From an uncultured Tissierellia bacterium (GTDB taxonomy: Bacteria > Bacillota > Clostridia > Tissierellales > Peptoniphilaceae): a stretch of 21,437 nucleotides of DNA. The notes below the pieces were generated by a model. It ran no database searches, had not been told where the DNA came from, and was given only the letters and a program-made list of their open reading frames with translations. Every line of letters starts with the position of its first letter. The stretch's first letter is position 1. The translations under genes and the position numbers were made by a program. Positions 8,621 through 15,606 of the stretch are shown here, piece after piece. The stretch covers positions 1 through 21,437 of the forward strand of contig CABTZP010000012.1 in NCBI GenBank assembly GCA_902489375.1, read 5' to 3'.

Positions 8621-9920
8621 AAAAGACGTCGAATTTCTTAATCAAATCAAAGACCCCGGGCCAAGTCTCTGGCTTTTGACTCTCTTTCAGGTCCTCGCCT
8701 TATCTTTGGTATTCGCTTTTCATATTCAGGATTTAAACATCAGTTCCCTGGTTTTTGGACTTGGCCTGATCATCATGACAACGCTTTCGATTGCTTTGAT
8801 TCGAAAGTCTTCCGAGGGAGATCCCTACTTTCTTATGATCGTTAATATGATTTTTTCAATCGGGGTCATTATGATTTATCGAATTCGTCCGAGCCTGGGG
8901 GAAAAGCAGCTCCTCTTTTATCTTATTGGAATCGTCCTTTATTTTGCCGGCTACCTTTTTTTATTAAAAACCCATGCTCGCTGGGAGGGCCGTTTCCTCT
9001 TCTTTTTTCTTTTGACCCTGGCTTTTTTCCTGGTCACCCTTCTTTTTGGCGTAAGCTACCATGGCGCCAAAAACTGGATCCGTTTTGGGGATCTTTTTCA
9101 AATTCAGCTGACGGAATTTGCCAAGCTCACCTATGTTTATATGATCGCTTCCTGGTTCCAGCACTATGAAGATTATCAGGAAACGACCCTGAAAAAATGG
9201 TCCCTAACCCTGGCGGTTTTTTTCTTTATCGGCCTCTTTTTTATTCAGCATGAATTGGGGACCGCCGTCGTCTTTTTTGCTGTCTTGATCATCTGCCAAT
9301 TTGCCTTTGAAAAAAACCGGATGATTCCCTATATGAACCTCATTTTAGCAGGGGGAGGCCTTTTTTTCGCCTACCAGATTTTCCCCTATATCCAGACCCG
9401 GGTCAGCGTCTGGCTAAACCCCTGGTCCGATTATAATGTGAAGGGCTATCAAATTATTCAGGCCGAATTTGCCCTGGCTGAAGGTTCTTTTTTTGGGACG
9501 GGTATCGGGCAAGGCCAGCCGGGATCGGTTCCCCTTGGCTTTTCCGATTTTATTTTCGCTACGGTCGTGGAAGAGATGGGCGCGTTTATGGGGATTTGTT
9601 TGATTTTCTTATTTATTATTTTTACATACAGGGGGATTAAAACGACCTTTCGGCAGGAGCGGGATTTTTATTCCGCTTTAGCCCTTTCCGTGGTTGCGAT
9701 ATTTGCCAGCCAATCCTTGATTATTTTTGCCGGAACCCTTCGAATGATTCCTTTTACGGGCATCACCATTCCTTTTCTCACCTATGGAGGATCTTCGTTA
9801 TTATCCAGCTTTTTACTGCTTTCCATCCTCCAAGTCGCTTCGGAGAGGGGGGCTTTTCCAGAAAGCCCGAAAAAAGAGAGGAGAAAGGCGCTTCCCCATC
9901 AAAAGGAGGTCAATCAATGA
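8613..9920 (+). CDS. FtsW/RodA/SpoVE-family peptidoglycan glycosyltransferase
   Basis: A 435-residue polytopic membrane protein of the SEDS family, which polymerises lipid II into glycan strands. About ten hydrophobic segments are visible. Family marks: GAKNWIRFG (151-159), FQIQLTEFAKL (162-172, the usual PSE here LTE), the long loop WLNPWSDYNVKGYQ (267-280), FGTGIGQG (294-301), FSDFIFA with the conserved Asp312 and EEMG (310-323), and a C-terminal PFLTYGGSS block. I chose ATG at 8613 because it has GGAG at 8603-8606, overlaps the FHA stop and restores a normal N-terminus. An upstream in-frame ATG at 8559 lies inside the FHA gene and has no site of its own. Whether it serves division, elongation or sporulation cannot be told, so no symbol is given. 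It ends by ATGA overlap with the PBP. Confidence 0.93.
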   Translation: MNKKDVEFLNQIKDPGPSLWLLTLFQVLALSLVFAFHIQDLNISSLVFGLGLIIMTTLSIALIRKSSEGDPYFLMIVNMIFSIGVIMIYRIRPSLGEKQLLFYLIGIVLYFAGYLFLLKTHARWEGRFLFFFLLTLAFFLVTLLFGVSYHGAKNWIRFGDLFQIQLTEFAKLTYVYMIASWFQHYEDYQETTLKKWSLTLAVFFFIGLFFIQHELGTAVVFFAVLIICQFAFEKNRMIPYMNLILAGGGLFFAYQIFPYIQTRVSVWLNPWSDYNVKGYQIIQAEFALAEGSFFGTGIGQGQPGSVPLGFSDFIFATVVEEMGAFMGICLIFLFIIFTYRGIKTTFRQERDFYSALALSVVAIFASQSLIIFAGTLRMIPFTGITIPFLTYGGSSLLSSFLLLSILQVASERGAFPESPKKERRKALPHQKEVNQ

Positions 9921-11317
9921 GAAGGTCAAAAGGTTCTTTGCTCACGATTCTAACCGTCCTCGTTGGCCTTTTTTTGTTGGTGGCCCTGGATTTGACCTAT
10001 TTTGAGTTTTTTAAGGCGGACAAGCTTCGCAATCACCCCCAGAATATGAGAAACTGGGTGGACGAAAGCCTTTTTGGCCGGGGACGATTCCTGGACCGAA
10101 ATGGCTTTGCCATTGTTATCCGCGAAAAAAAAGAAGACGGAAGTTTTACCCGATATTCCAATAGCCCCCGAATGTATGCCCATATCATCGGTTACAACTC
10201 AAAAATTTATGGAAAAACGGGATTGGAAAAGACCCTAAATAATGACCTGTTAAATCTTTCCAATGATAATCCGATCGCGGCGCTAAGGGGACAGGTTCTT
10301 CAGGAAGGGGTCGGAAACGATATCATGCTGACCATTGATCAGAATCTTCAGTATCAAGCCTATCTCGCGATGGCGGATCACAAAGGCGCCTGCATTGCCA
10401 TGAATCCAAAGACCGGGGAAATCTACTGTGATATTTCCACGCCTTCTTTTGACACCAATCATTTGGAAGAAAACTGGGACCAGCTGACCCAATCAGAAGA
10501 TGCCGTTCTCTTTAACCGGGCGCATTTGGGTCTTTATCCGCCCGGTTCGACAATGAAGGCGATCTCAGCGATTTCGGTCCTGGAAGCGGGTCAGGAAACA
10601 ACGCTGGAGGATCGGGGAATGACGGAGATCAATGGATATAAAATTCATAATTATGAAGATAATGCCTATGGAAGATTGGATATGCGAGGAGCCTTGGTTC
10701 ACTCCTCGAACGTTTATTTCGCAGAAGTCTCTCAAAAGGTCAGCCCGGATATTTTCCATAAAACCGTAAATTCATTTTACTTTAATCGGCAAATTCCTTT
10801 TGATATGGGCACGGCCATCTCTCGGGCCCATTTCGCGCCGGGGATGGACAAGACCCTTCTCGCAGCCAACGCGTTCGGTCAGGGGAAGATACTCGCGACC
10901 CCATTAAATATGTTAATGGCCTATAGCGCCATTGGAAACGGGGGAAAAATGATGAAGCCTTATTTGGTAAAAAGTGTTCTTTCTCCTCAGGGAACCCCAG
11001 TCCGAAGCCAAAGCCCCGTTCAACTTTCCGCGATCAATCCGGACTATGCCAAAATCGTATCTGATTATCTTCATTCTGCCGCACGCGAAAACGGAGTGGA
11101 AAATCGAACGGGGGGCATCAGCGTTGCCGGAAAATCTGGGACTGCGGAGGTTCAGGGGAAAAAAACCACGGACGCTTGGTACATCTGCTACGGACCAGCG
11201 AAGGATCCGGACTTCGCGATTTGTGTTCTTCTGGAGGAGGATGGAGGAACCGGCATGGACCATGCAATGCCCATCGCCGCTTCGCTCATGAATTTTTGGT
11301 TCTCCAACCATCAATAA
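9917..11317 (+). CDS. Class B penicillin-binding protein (PbpA-like transpeptidase)
   Basis: A 466-residue cell-wall crosslinking transpeptidase with one N-terminal membrane anchor (about 8-28), a short N-terminal linker region (about 40-135, including RFLDRNG and the IIGYNSKIYGKTGLE block) and a penicillin-binding domain. Catalytic motifs are complete: STMK (211-214), SSN (263-265) and KSGTA (406-410); GQGKILATPL (321-330) is also typical. The short N-terminal region resembles the PbpA group that pairs with an SEDS protein more than large FtsI or MrdA proteins. A full AAGGAGGT site lies just upstream, and the ATG overlaps the FtsW-family stop as ATGA, so the pair is probably translated together as a polymerase/crosslinker unit. 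Its exact role in division, elongation or sporulation is undetermined. Confidence 0.93.
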   Translation: MRRSKGSLLTILTVLVGLFLLVALDLTYFEFFKADKLRNHPQNMRNWVDESLFGRGRFLDRNGFAIVIREKKEDGSFTRYSNSPRMYAHIIGYNSKIYGKTGLEKTLNNDLLNLSNDNPIAALRGQVLQEGVGNDIMLTIDQNLQYQAYLAMADHKGACIAMNPKTGEIYCDISTPSFDTNHLEENWDQLTQSEDAVLFNRAHLGLYPPGSTMKAISAISVLEAGQETTLEDRGMTEINGYKIHNYEDNAYGRLDMRGALVHSSNVYFAEVSQKVSPDIFHKTVNSFYFNRQIPFDMGTAISRAHFAPGMDKTLLAANAFGQGKILATPLNMLMAYSAIGNGGKMMKPYLVKSVLSPQGTPVRSQSPVQLSAINPDYAKIVSDYLHSAARENGVENRTGGISVAGKSGTAEVQGKKTTDAWYICYGPAKDPDFAICVLLEEDGGTGMDHAMPIAASLMNFWFSNHQ

Positions 11318-11337
11318 GGACCCTTTAAAGGTCCTTT
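11317..11337. terminator. Short hairpin between convergent pbp and trkH genes
   Basis: AGGACC (11317-11322) pairs with GGTCCT (11330-11335) around a seven-base loop. It starts on the last base of the PBP stop codon and lies 15 bases beyond the end of trkH on the other strand. Only three T residues follow on the plus strand, and on the minus strand the flank is TATT, so it is a weak intrinsic terminator at best. The position between convergent genes supports a shared transcription end. Confidence 0.5.
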
Positions 11338-11351
11338 GAGATCGCCCATTT

Positions 11352-12806
11352 CTAATACTTGGACCAGGTCTTTGGACTAAAGATCATGATGACCGGCCAA
11401 ATTTCTAAACGCCCGGCGATCATGGCCAGGGAAAGAATGATTTTGGAAAGAGGAGAAAAGCCGGCAAAAGATTCCACAGGGCAAAGACCAGGGCCAACAT
11501 TACTTAAAACGGAAACGGAAGAAAAAAGGGCCTGTTCAAGACTTGCCCCTTCCCAGGCGATCATCAGGAAAAGAATGATCAAAATCAGACCATGGGCGAC
11601 GCCATATCCCTGGAGGACCCTTCTTTTTTTGTCCCCGATAGGATGACCATTAAATCGGGCAACATAAATTCGGCTTGGCTTGCGCTGAACGATCAGCTCA
11701 TGATAAGCCAGTTTGATTTTCATGCCGATGCGACAGACCTTAAAACCGCTGGCAAGGGATCCGGAAGATCCGCCCATGAACATCAGCAGAAGCAGGATGG
11801 CCTGGGCAAAAGTTGGCCAAGACTGGAATAGGGATGTGCTTGAACCGGTGGTAGAAACCATCGAAAAGATGGCGAAGGAGGAATCAGTTATTTGCTCTCC
11901 CAGAGAAGCAGCCAAAGGGTAGGATCCGCCATTTTTTTTCATCATCAGTATGAGTGCGGCGAAAGAGAGGATCACAGCGCCCAATAGCCAGCGAAGCTCC
12001 TCATCTTGAATCGCGTTTTTTTCCCGTCTGACAAAAAATCGGTAGTAAAGCTGAAAATTAATGGAGAACAAGATCATAAAAAAGATCAGGATCCAGCGAA
12101 GGAACATCGAGCCAAACACGACTTCTCTTGACCTGCTGGTGGAAAAAGTCCCCGTTCCCGTGGTGGCAAAAGTCTGACATAAGGCATCAAATACAGGCAT
12201 TTTCCTCAGCAAGATCAGAAATAGAGCCAGGCTGAAAAGAAAATAAATGGTGTAAATAAACGAAGACGAATGAAAAGCTATTTTTAGCCATTCCTTTATT
12301 TTTGATTCTCCTCCATCGGCAGGAGAAGAATCAAATGACACGGGAAAGAGTCGGGGAATTTGGGAAAGGGTAAAAATCAGGACCCCCAACCCCCCAATCC
12401 ATTGACAAAAGGACCGCCAGAAAAGAATCGAGCGGGCCAGCTCTTCGGTTTCTTCAACCGAAGAAAAACCGGTTCCGGTAAGGGCTGAGGCAACTTCAAA
12501 GAAGCTGTCGACAAAGCTCGGATAGGCTTTGCTGATCAGCAGGGGCAAAGAACCCAGGAGGGAAAAAATCAGCCAGAGGAGGGCAGAGAGGACCATTGCT
12601 TCCTGGATAGCCATCCTCTTGCTGGTCGGCTTTTTTCGGGTTAAGAAAAGGCCTGGAATCAAGGAAAGGAAAAAAGCGGTCAAAAAGCCAAAGCGGTTTA
12701 CCGCCGGCTCGGCATAGAAGAGGCAGAGTAAAAACGGAAAGAGCAAAAGGCCGGAAAAAATTTGCAGGGCGCGTCCAAAGAGGTAGCGAAGATAAGAATA
12801 ATTCAT
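11352..12806 (-). CDS. trkH: Potassium channel/transporter subunit TrkH (KtrB family)
   Basis: A 484-residue membrane protein of the TrkH/KtrB/HKT superfamily that lets potassium into the cell under control of TrkA. Four pore-loop filter sequences are visible in order: ALTGTGFS (108-115), TTGTGTFSTS (215-224), STTGSSTS (318-325) and SNVGPGL (435-441), each with the filter glycine. MFMGGSSGS (342-350) in the region before the seventh membrane segment is also typical, although the following LASGFK replaces the more usual glycine-rich TGGGIK. The gene starts 7 bases after trkA ends, with only a weak GAGA upstream of its ATG, so coupled translation with trkA is likely. The stop faces the PBP gene. 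Confidence 0.93.
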   Translation of the reverse strand: MNYSYLRYLFGRALQIFSGLLLFPFLLCLFYAEPAVNRFGFLTAFFLSLIPGLFLTRKKPTSKRMAIQEAMVLSALLWLIFSLLGSLPLLISKAYPSFVDSFFEVASALTGTGFSSVEETEELARSILFWRSFCQWIGGLGVLIFTLSQIPRLFPVSFDSSPADGGESKIKEWLKIAFHSSSFIYTIYFLFSLALFLILLRKMPVFDALCQTFATTGTGTFSTSRSREVVFGSMFLRWILIFFMILFSINFQLYYRFFVRREKNAIQDEELRWLLGAVILSFAALILMMKKNGGSYPLAASLGEQITDSSFAIFSMVSTTGSSTSLFQSWPTFAQAILLLLMFMGGSSGSLASGFKVCRIGMKIKLAYHELIVQRKPSRIYVARFNGHPIGDKKRRVLQGYGVAHGLILIILFLMIAWEGASLEQALFSSVSVLSNVGPGLCPVESFAGFSPLSKIILSLAMIAGRLEIWPVIMIFSPKTWSKY

Positions 12807-12813
12807 GGCATTC

Positions 12814-14172
12814 TCATTTCTTTAACAGATCATTTAAATCTTTGGCGGCAGCCGCTTTGGTGACCACTAAAACATGGTCCCCATCCTGAATCGAATCATA
12901 GCCGGTAGGAAAGATGACTTCTCCCTGTCGGATAATCAGTGCGATCAAAACCTCATCTTGAAAGCCAACATCCATCAGAGGAAAATTCAAGCCGATAAAG
13001 CTTTCATTGGCCTGAAATTGCATCACTTCAACCTGTTTGTCATTCATTCGGTAGAGGGCTTCCATCTTGTTGGATGAGGATTTCGCATTCTCAATGGAGC
13101 GAACAATGCGCAAAATCGCCGTAGCACCCTGCGTAGTCGGGGTCGCAATGGTCTGGATCCCCACTTCAAGGGCCAGGGGGATCAGCGCCGTTCGGTTGAT
13201 TTTCGTAATGGTCCTTTTCACGCCTCGTTTGCTGGCAAACATGGAAAGAATAATATTTTCCTCATCAATGCCGGTCAAAGAAACGATTCCTTCATACTGA
13301 TCGATGTTCTCTTGAATGAGGAGATCATGATCGGTTCCATCTCCGTAGATAATTTCGCAGTTGGAAAATTCGTTAGCCAGGTAATGAGCGGAATCCAAAT
13401 TATTTTCAATCACTTTAATTTTTTTAGAGGAATTTTCAAGCATCGACAAAAGGTAACGGCAGGTTCTTCCCCCTCCGATAATCATGACGGATCCAATCCG
13501 ATCAGGAGCGCCCATGCGATTATAAAGGCTTCTCATCTCCTCCCATTGACCCGTCACGTAGAAATGCTGGTCAGCGCGGAGGATCGTTTCGCCCGAGGGG
13601 ATTTTTGAACCATTTTCATCCTGGATGCTGCAAATCAAAAGCCCCGGGAACTGCTTACGAAATTCCATCATGGAGATGCCGTCCAAAAGAGAATCTTTGA
13701 TGACAGAAAGCTCAACCATGTTAACCCGGCCTTCTTCAAAAGGTTCAATGCTATATGCTGCAGGAAATTGCAGAACTCGGTAGATTTCACGGGCTGCTTC
13801 ACGTTCAGGATTAATCATCCAGGAAACGCCAAGCCCCTGATAGGCAAAATTCATATTTTGGGCATATTCCGGTGTTCGAACACGGGCAATGGTATGGGCG
13901 GCCCCCATTTTTTTGGCAACGACACAGGCAACGATATTGGTTTCATCCTCATCCGTAACGGAAATAAACATATCGCAGGCGCTGACATTTGCCTTTTTTT
14001 GAATATCAGGAAAAGATCCGTTGCCTAAAATGCCCGAAATTTTATAACTGTCATAGATGCCATCCAAAAGAAAAGAGTCTTGTTCAATAAGGATCAGTTC
14101 ATGGCCTTCTTTTGACAAAGACGCGCATAATTCCTGACCCATTTTTCCAGCGCCGACAATGATAATGAACAA
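12814..14172 (-). CDS. trkA: Trk potassium uptake regulator TrkA (two RCK units)
   Basis: A 452-residue cytoplasmic protein that binds NAD(H) or related nucleotides and gates TrkH. Two RCK units are present. The first begins at the N-terminus with IIIVGAGKMGQEL and the acidic end of strand two in LILIEQD. The second begins near residue 222 with SVMIIGGGRTCRYL and IKVIENN. Each is followed by an RCK_C-like half, the last ending VLVVTKAAAAKDLNDLL. I place the start at a TTG (14172-14170) because GAGGAGG (14185-14179) lies six bases before it and the protein then begins directly at the Rossmann strand. An in-frame ATG at 14223 has no binding site and would add 17 charged residues. The gene is 79 bases after nadK and 7 before trkH. 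Confidence 0.93.
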   Translation of the reverse strand: MFIIIVGAGKMGQELCASLSKEGHELILIEQDSFLLDGIYDSYKISGILGNGSFPDIQKKANVSACDMFISVTDEDETNIVACVVAKKMGAAHTIARVRTPEYAQNMNFAYQGLGVSWMINPEREAAREIYRVLQFPAAYSIEPFEEGRVNMVELSVIKDSLLDGISMMEFRKQFPGLLICSIQDENGSKIPSGETILRADQHFYVTGQWEEMRSLYNRMGAPDRIGSVMIIGGGRTCRYLLSMLENSSKKIKVIENNLDSAHYLANEFSNCEIIYGDGTDHDLLIQENIDQYEGIVSLTGIDEENIILSMFASKRGVKRTITKINRTALIPLALEVGIQTIATPTTQGATAILRIVRSIENAKSSSNKMEALYRMNDKQVEVMQFQANESFIGLNFPLMDVGFQDEVLIALIIRQGEVIFPTGYDSIQDGDHVLVVTKAAAAKDLNDLLKK

Positions 14173-14251
14173 AAATAACCTCCTCGCAATGCCTTTTTTT
14201 CCTTCTCGATCGTTTTTCCTCATCCATCGAAAAGGCTTAATTTAAACGGAT

Positions 14252-15049
14252 TTATAAGAATTTTTCTTTTAAGTTATACCAGTACCAATTGGGGTTAAAA
14301 GCAACTCGAGAAATCGCTCTTCCCGGCTGGGTAAAGATGACTTTTTTTAACCCATGAAAAACGCGAAGTCTTCCATCAAAAGCCAGCTCAAGCTTTTCAG
14401 TATCCATAGAACCAAAAGAAACGGTGCATACCGATCCGGACGGGACGACTAATGAAGCCGGCAGGCAATTATAGGATTTAGAATGCAAGGGAGAAATCGG
14501 GGTAATTTGGAAGCCCTGCAGGGTTTGATAGAGGATGGATCCGCCCGCGGAGAGATTATAAGCGGTTGAACCCGATGGAGTAGAGATCATTAGCCCGTCA
14601 CCGGATTGATTAATCAAAGGAACCCCATCAATGGAGACATCAAATCTTCCCACCCCTTCATTACTTGACTTTAAAGCAAATTCATTGACACACCACAGTT
14701 CGTAGGTCCAGGAAGAGGTGACAATCGTTGCTTTGATCAGATTTAATTCGTCAATATAATAATCACCGCTAAAAAGTTTTTTTAGGTTTGTCCCCATCGA
14801 TTCGGCATCCGATTCCTGAAAAAAACCCAGGTGTCCGGTATTAATGCCCACAAAAGGAATTTTGGAAAAATCACTTTCATGAGCCGCTCGAAGGAAGGTA
14901 CCATCCCCCCCAATGACAACATTATAAAGGGCATCTTGTTGGAAAATCCGATTGATCTTACAGTTTTTATCTTTCAAAAAATCCTGAAGCTGTTTTTGCA
15001 GGACAATGGACTGGGGCACCGGTTTGGTAAATAAATTGACAGAATCCAT
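14252..15049 (-). CDS. nadK: NAD kinase
   Basis: Phosphorylates NAD to NADP, setting the supply of NADP(H). At 265 residues it has the length of the compact Bacillota enzymes. Motifs: GGDGT (47-51), NTGHLGF (70-76), VNEF (121-124), and GDGLMISTPSGSTAYNLSAGG (150-170), which binds substrate. The C-terminal AFDGR block (around 228) is also present. AGGAGAAGGCGG lies immediately before the ATG at 15049. It is the first gene of the minus-strand run with trkA and trkH. A TATAAT box 117 bases upstream on the minus strand could drive all three. The operon is inferred from spacing. Confidence 0.94.
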   Translation of the reverse strand: MDSVNLFTKPVPQSIVLQKQLQDFLKDKNCKINRIFQQDALYNVVIGGDGTFLRAAHESDFSKIPFVGINTGHLGFFQESDAESMGTNLKKLFSGDYYIDELNLIKATIVTSSWTYELWCVNEFALKSSNEGVGRFDVSIDGVPLINQSGDGLMISTPSGSTAYNLSAGGSILYQTLQGFQITPISPLHSKSYNCLPASLVVPSGSVCTVSFGSMDTEKLELAFDGRLRVFHGLKKVIFTQPGRAISRVAFNPNWYWYNLKEKFL

Positions 15050-15085
15050 CCGCCTTCTCCTATTTACAAATCGCCTGATCAGATG

Positions 15086-15103
15086 GGTTCAAAAGATTGA
15101 ACC
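15086..15103. repeat. Perfect 7-bp inverted repeat in the nadK leader
   Basis: GGTTCAA and TTGAACC are separated by AAGA, giving a perfect inverted repeat. On the minus strand it lies between the predicted nadK promoter and the nadK start, so it could be an operator or a hairpin in the leader. On the plus strand it is followed by a TCATTTTT run, which could be a weak terminator for anything read from the left. Function is unknown. Confidence 0.5.
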
Positions 15104-15141
15104 TCATTTTTGATCGAGAGTTTGTAATCTTTGAATACGAA

Positions 15142-15170
15142 GTGACAAAATCGTTGTACACATCTATTAT
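15142..15170 (+). promoter_or_regulatory. Candidate plus-strand promoter upstream of the structured RNA
   Basis: GTGACA (15142-15147), 17 bases, then TATTAT (15165-15170): five of six matches to each sigma-70/SigA consensus hexamer. It would start transcription near 15177 and run into the structured RNA region. It shares bases with the minus-strand -10 box of nadK, so the two could compete. Confidence 0.4.
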
Positions 15171-15194
15171 AACCTTTTCCTTCTAAAATTCGAA
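15166..15194 (-). promoter_or_regulatory. Candidate promoter of the nadK-trkA-trkH run
   Basis: On the minus strand, TTCGAA (15194-15189), 17 bases, then a perfect TATAAT (15171-15166). The -35 box is poor (three of six). It is the best TATAAT upstream of nadK and would give a leader of roughly 110 bases containing the 15086-15103 inverted repeat. Confidence 0.5.
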
Positions 15195-15219
15195 TCAGGG
15201 AACAGAGAACACGCGCCCC

Positions 15220-15248
15220 TTAAAAAGGAGAAAATCATGTGCTATAAT
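15220..15248 (+). promoter_or_regulatory. Promoter of the structured RNA (extended -10)
   Basis: TTAAAA (15220-15225), 17 bases, then TGC-TATAAT (15240-15248), an extended -10 with perfect hexamer. The predicted start at about 15254-15256 coincides with the first base of the closing stem of the RNA below, which strongly supports a dedicated non-coding transcript. Confidence 0.7.
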
Positions 15249-15254
15249 AAAGAC

Positions 15255-15463
15255 GTCCTCGATTTTGACCCGAAAGTTAAACCTACGCCGCTTATAAGGG
15301 ATTGCGAAGTTCATTCCCAAAGGAAAAGCCTCCTTCGAGTGGAATTCCAGAGGTTGTGACAGCGAACCCACCTTCACATATAGAAGGTATTAAAGGAGTA
15401 GGGTCTCGGGGATCAACATTCATTTGTTGTGCTCCCGTTCGAAAGAGCGGGGGCTTTTTTTTT
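15255..15463 (+). ncRNA. ssrS: Structured RNA, probable 6S RNA
   Basis: A transcript of about 200 bases bounded by its own promoter and terminator, with no good protein explanation. Pairings I can draw: GTCCTCGA (15255-15262) with TCGGGGAT (15406-15413) and GACCC (15267-15271) with GGGTC (15401-15405) form a closing stem. GGGATTGC (15298-15305) with GCGAACCC (15362-15369), one mismatch, plus AGCCTC with GAGGTT further in, form a long terminal arm. ACCTTC and GAAGGT (15370-15375, 15383-15388) form a hairpin on the 3' side of the open middle. Size, rod shape, central bubble with a 3' hairpin, and the stretch TTTTGACCCGAA near the 5' end resemble Gram-positive 6S RNA, which binds SigA RNA polymerase. 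The closing stem is shorter than usual. The family name is from recollection, not a search; another small RNA is possible. Confidence 0.68.
15431..15463 (+). terminator. Strong intrinsic terminator of the structured RNA
   Basis: GCTCCCGTTC (15431-15440) pairs along all ten bases, three of them G-T, with GAGCGGGGGC (15445-15454) around a GAAA tetraloop, followed by nine T residues (15455-15463). Textbook intrinsic terminator. Confidence 0.93.
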
Positions 15464-15490
15464 GCGTTGGGATTCGCAAGCCTGTATAAT
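15462..15490 (+). promoter_or_regulatory. Promoter of the ytxH-like gene
   Basis: TTGCGT (15462-15467), exactly 17 bases, then a perfect TATAAT (15485-15490). It begins in the T-tract of the preceding terminator and gives a leader of about 110 bases before the start at 15607, restarting transcription for the YtxH-DUF948 pair. Confidence 0.7.
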
Positions 15491-15606
15491 AATAAACAAG
15501 AAAGTGAAGCTTGTGAGCGAAATGTCTTTTTGGGGTATATTCACTCTGAGAAGCCAGAGATCAAAAGCGATCAAATATCTTTATCTTGAATACAAGGAGG
15601 AAAATA

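Noticed and set aside
10974..11291. 105-residue open frame inside the PBP gene, and similar long frames on either strand of other genes.
   Set aside because: They overlap well-supported genes, have no binding sites and resemble no protein family I recognise.
14173..14223. Longer TrkA start at ATG 14223.
   Set aside because: There is no binding site before it. GAGGAGG sits correctly for the TTG at 14172, which starts directly at the Rossmann strand.
15132..15145. TGAATACGAAGTGA as a cre site near the divergent promoters.
   Set aside because: The paired A and T flanking the CG core are both wrong. Eight of eleven fixed positions can arise by chance.
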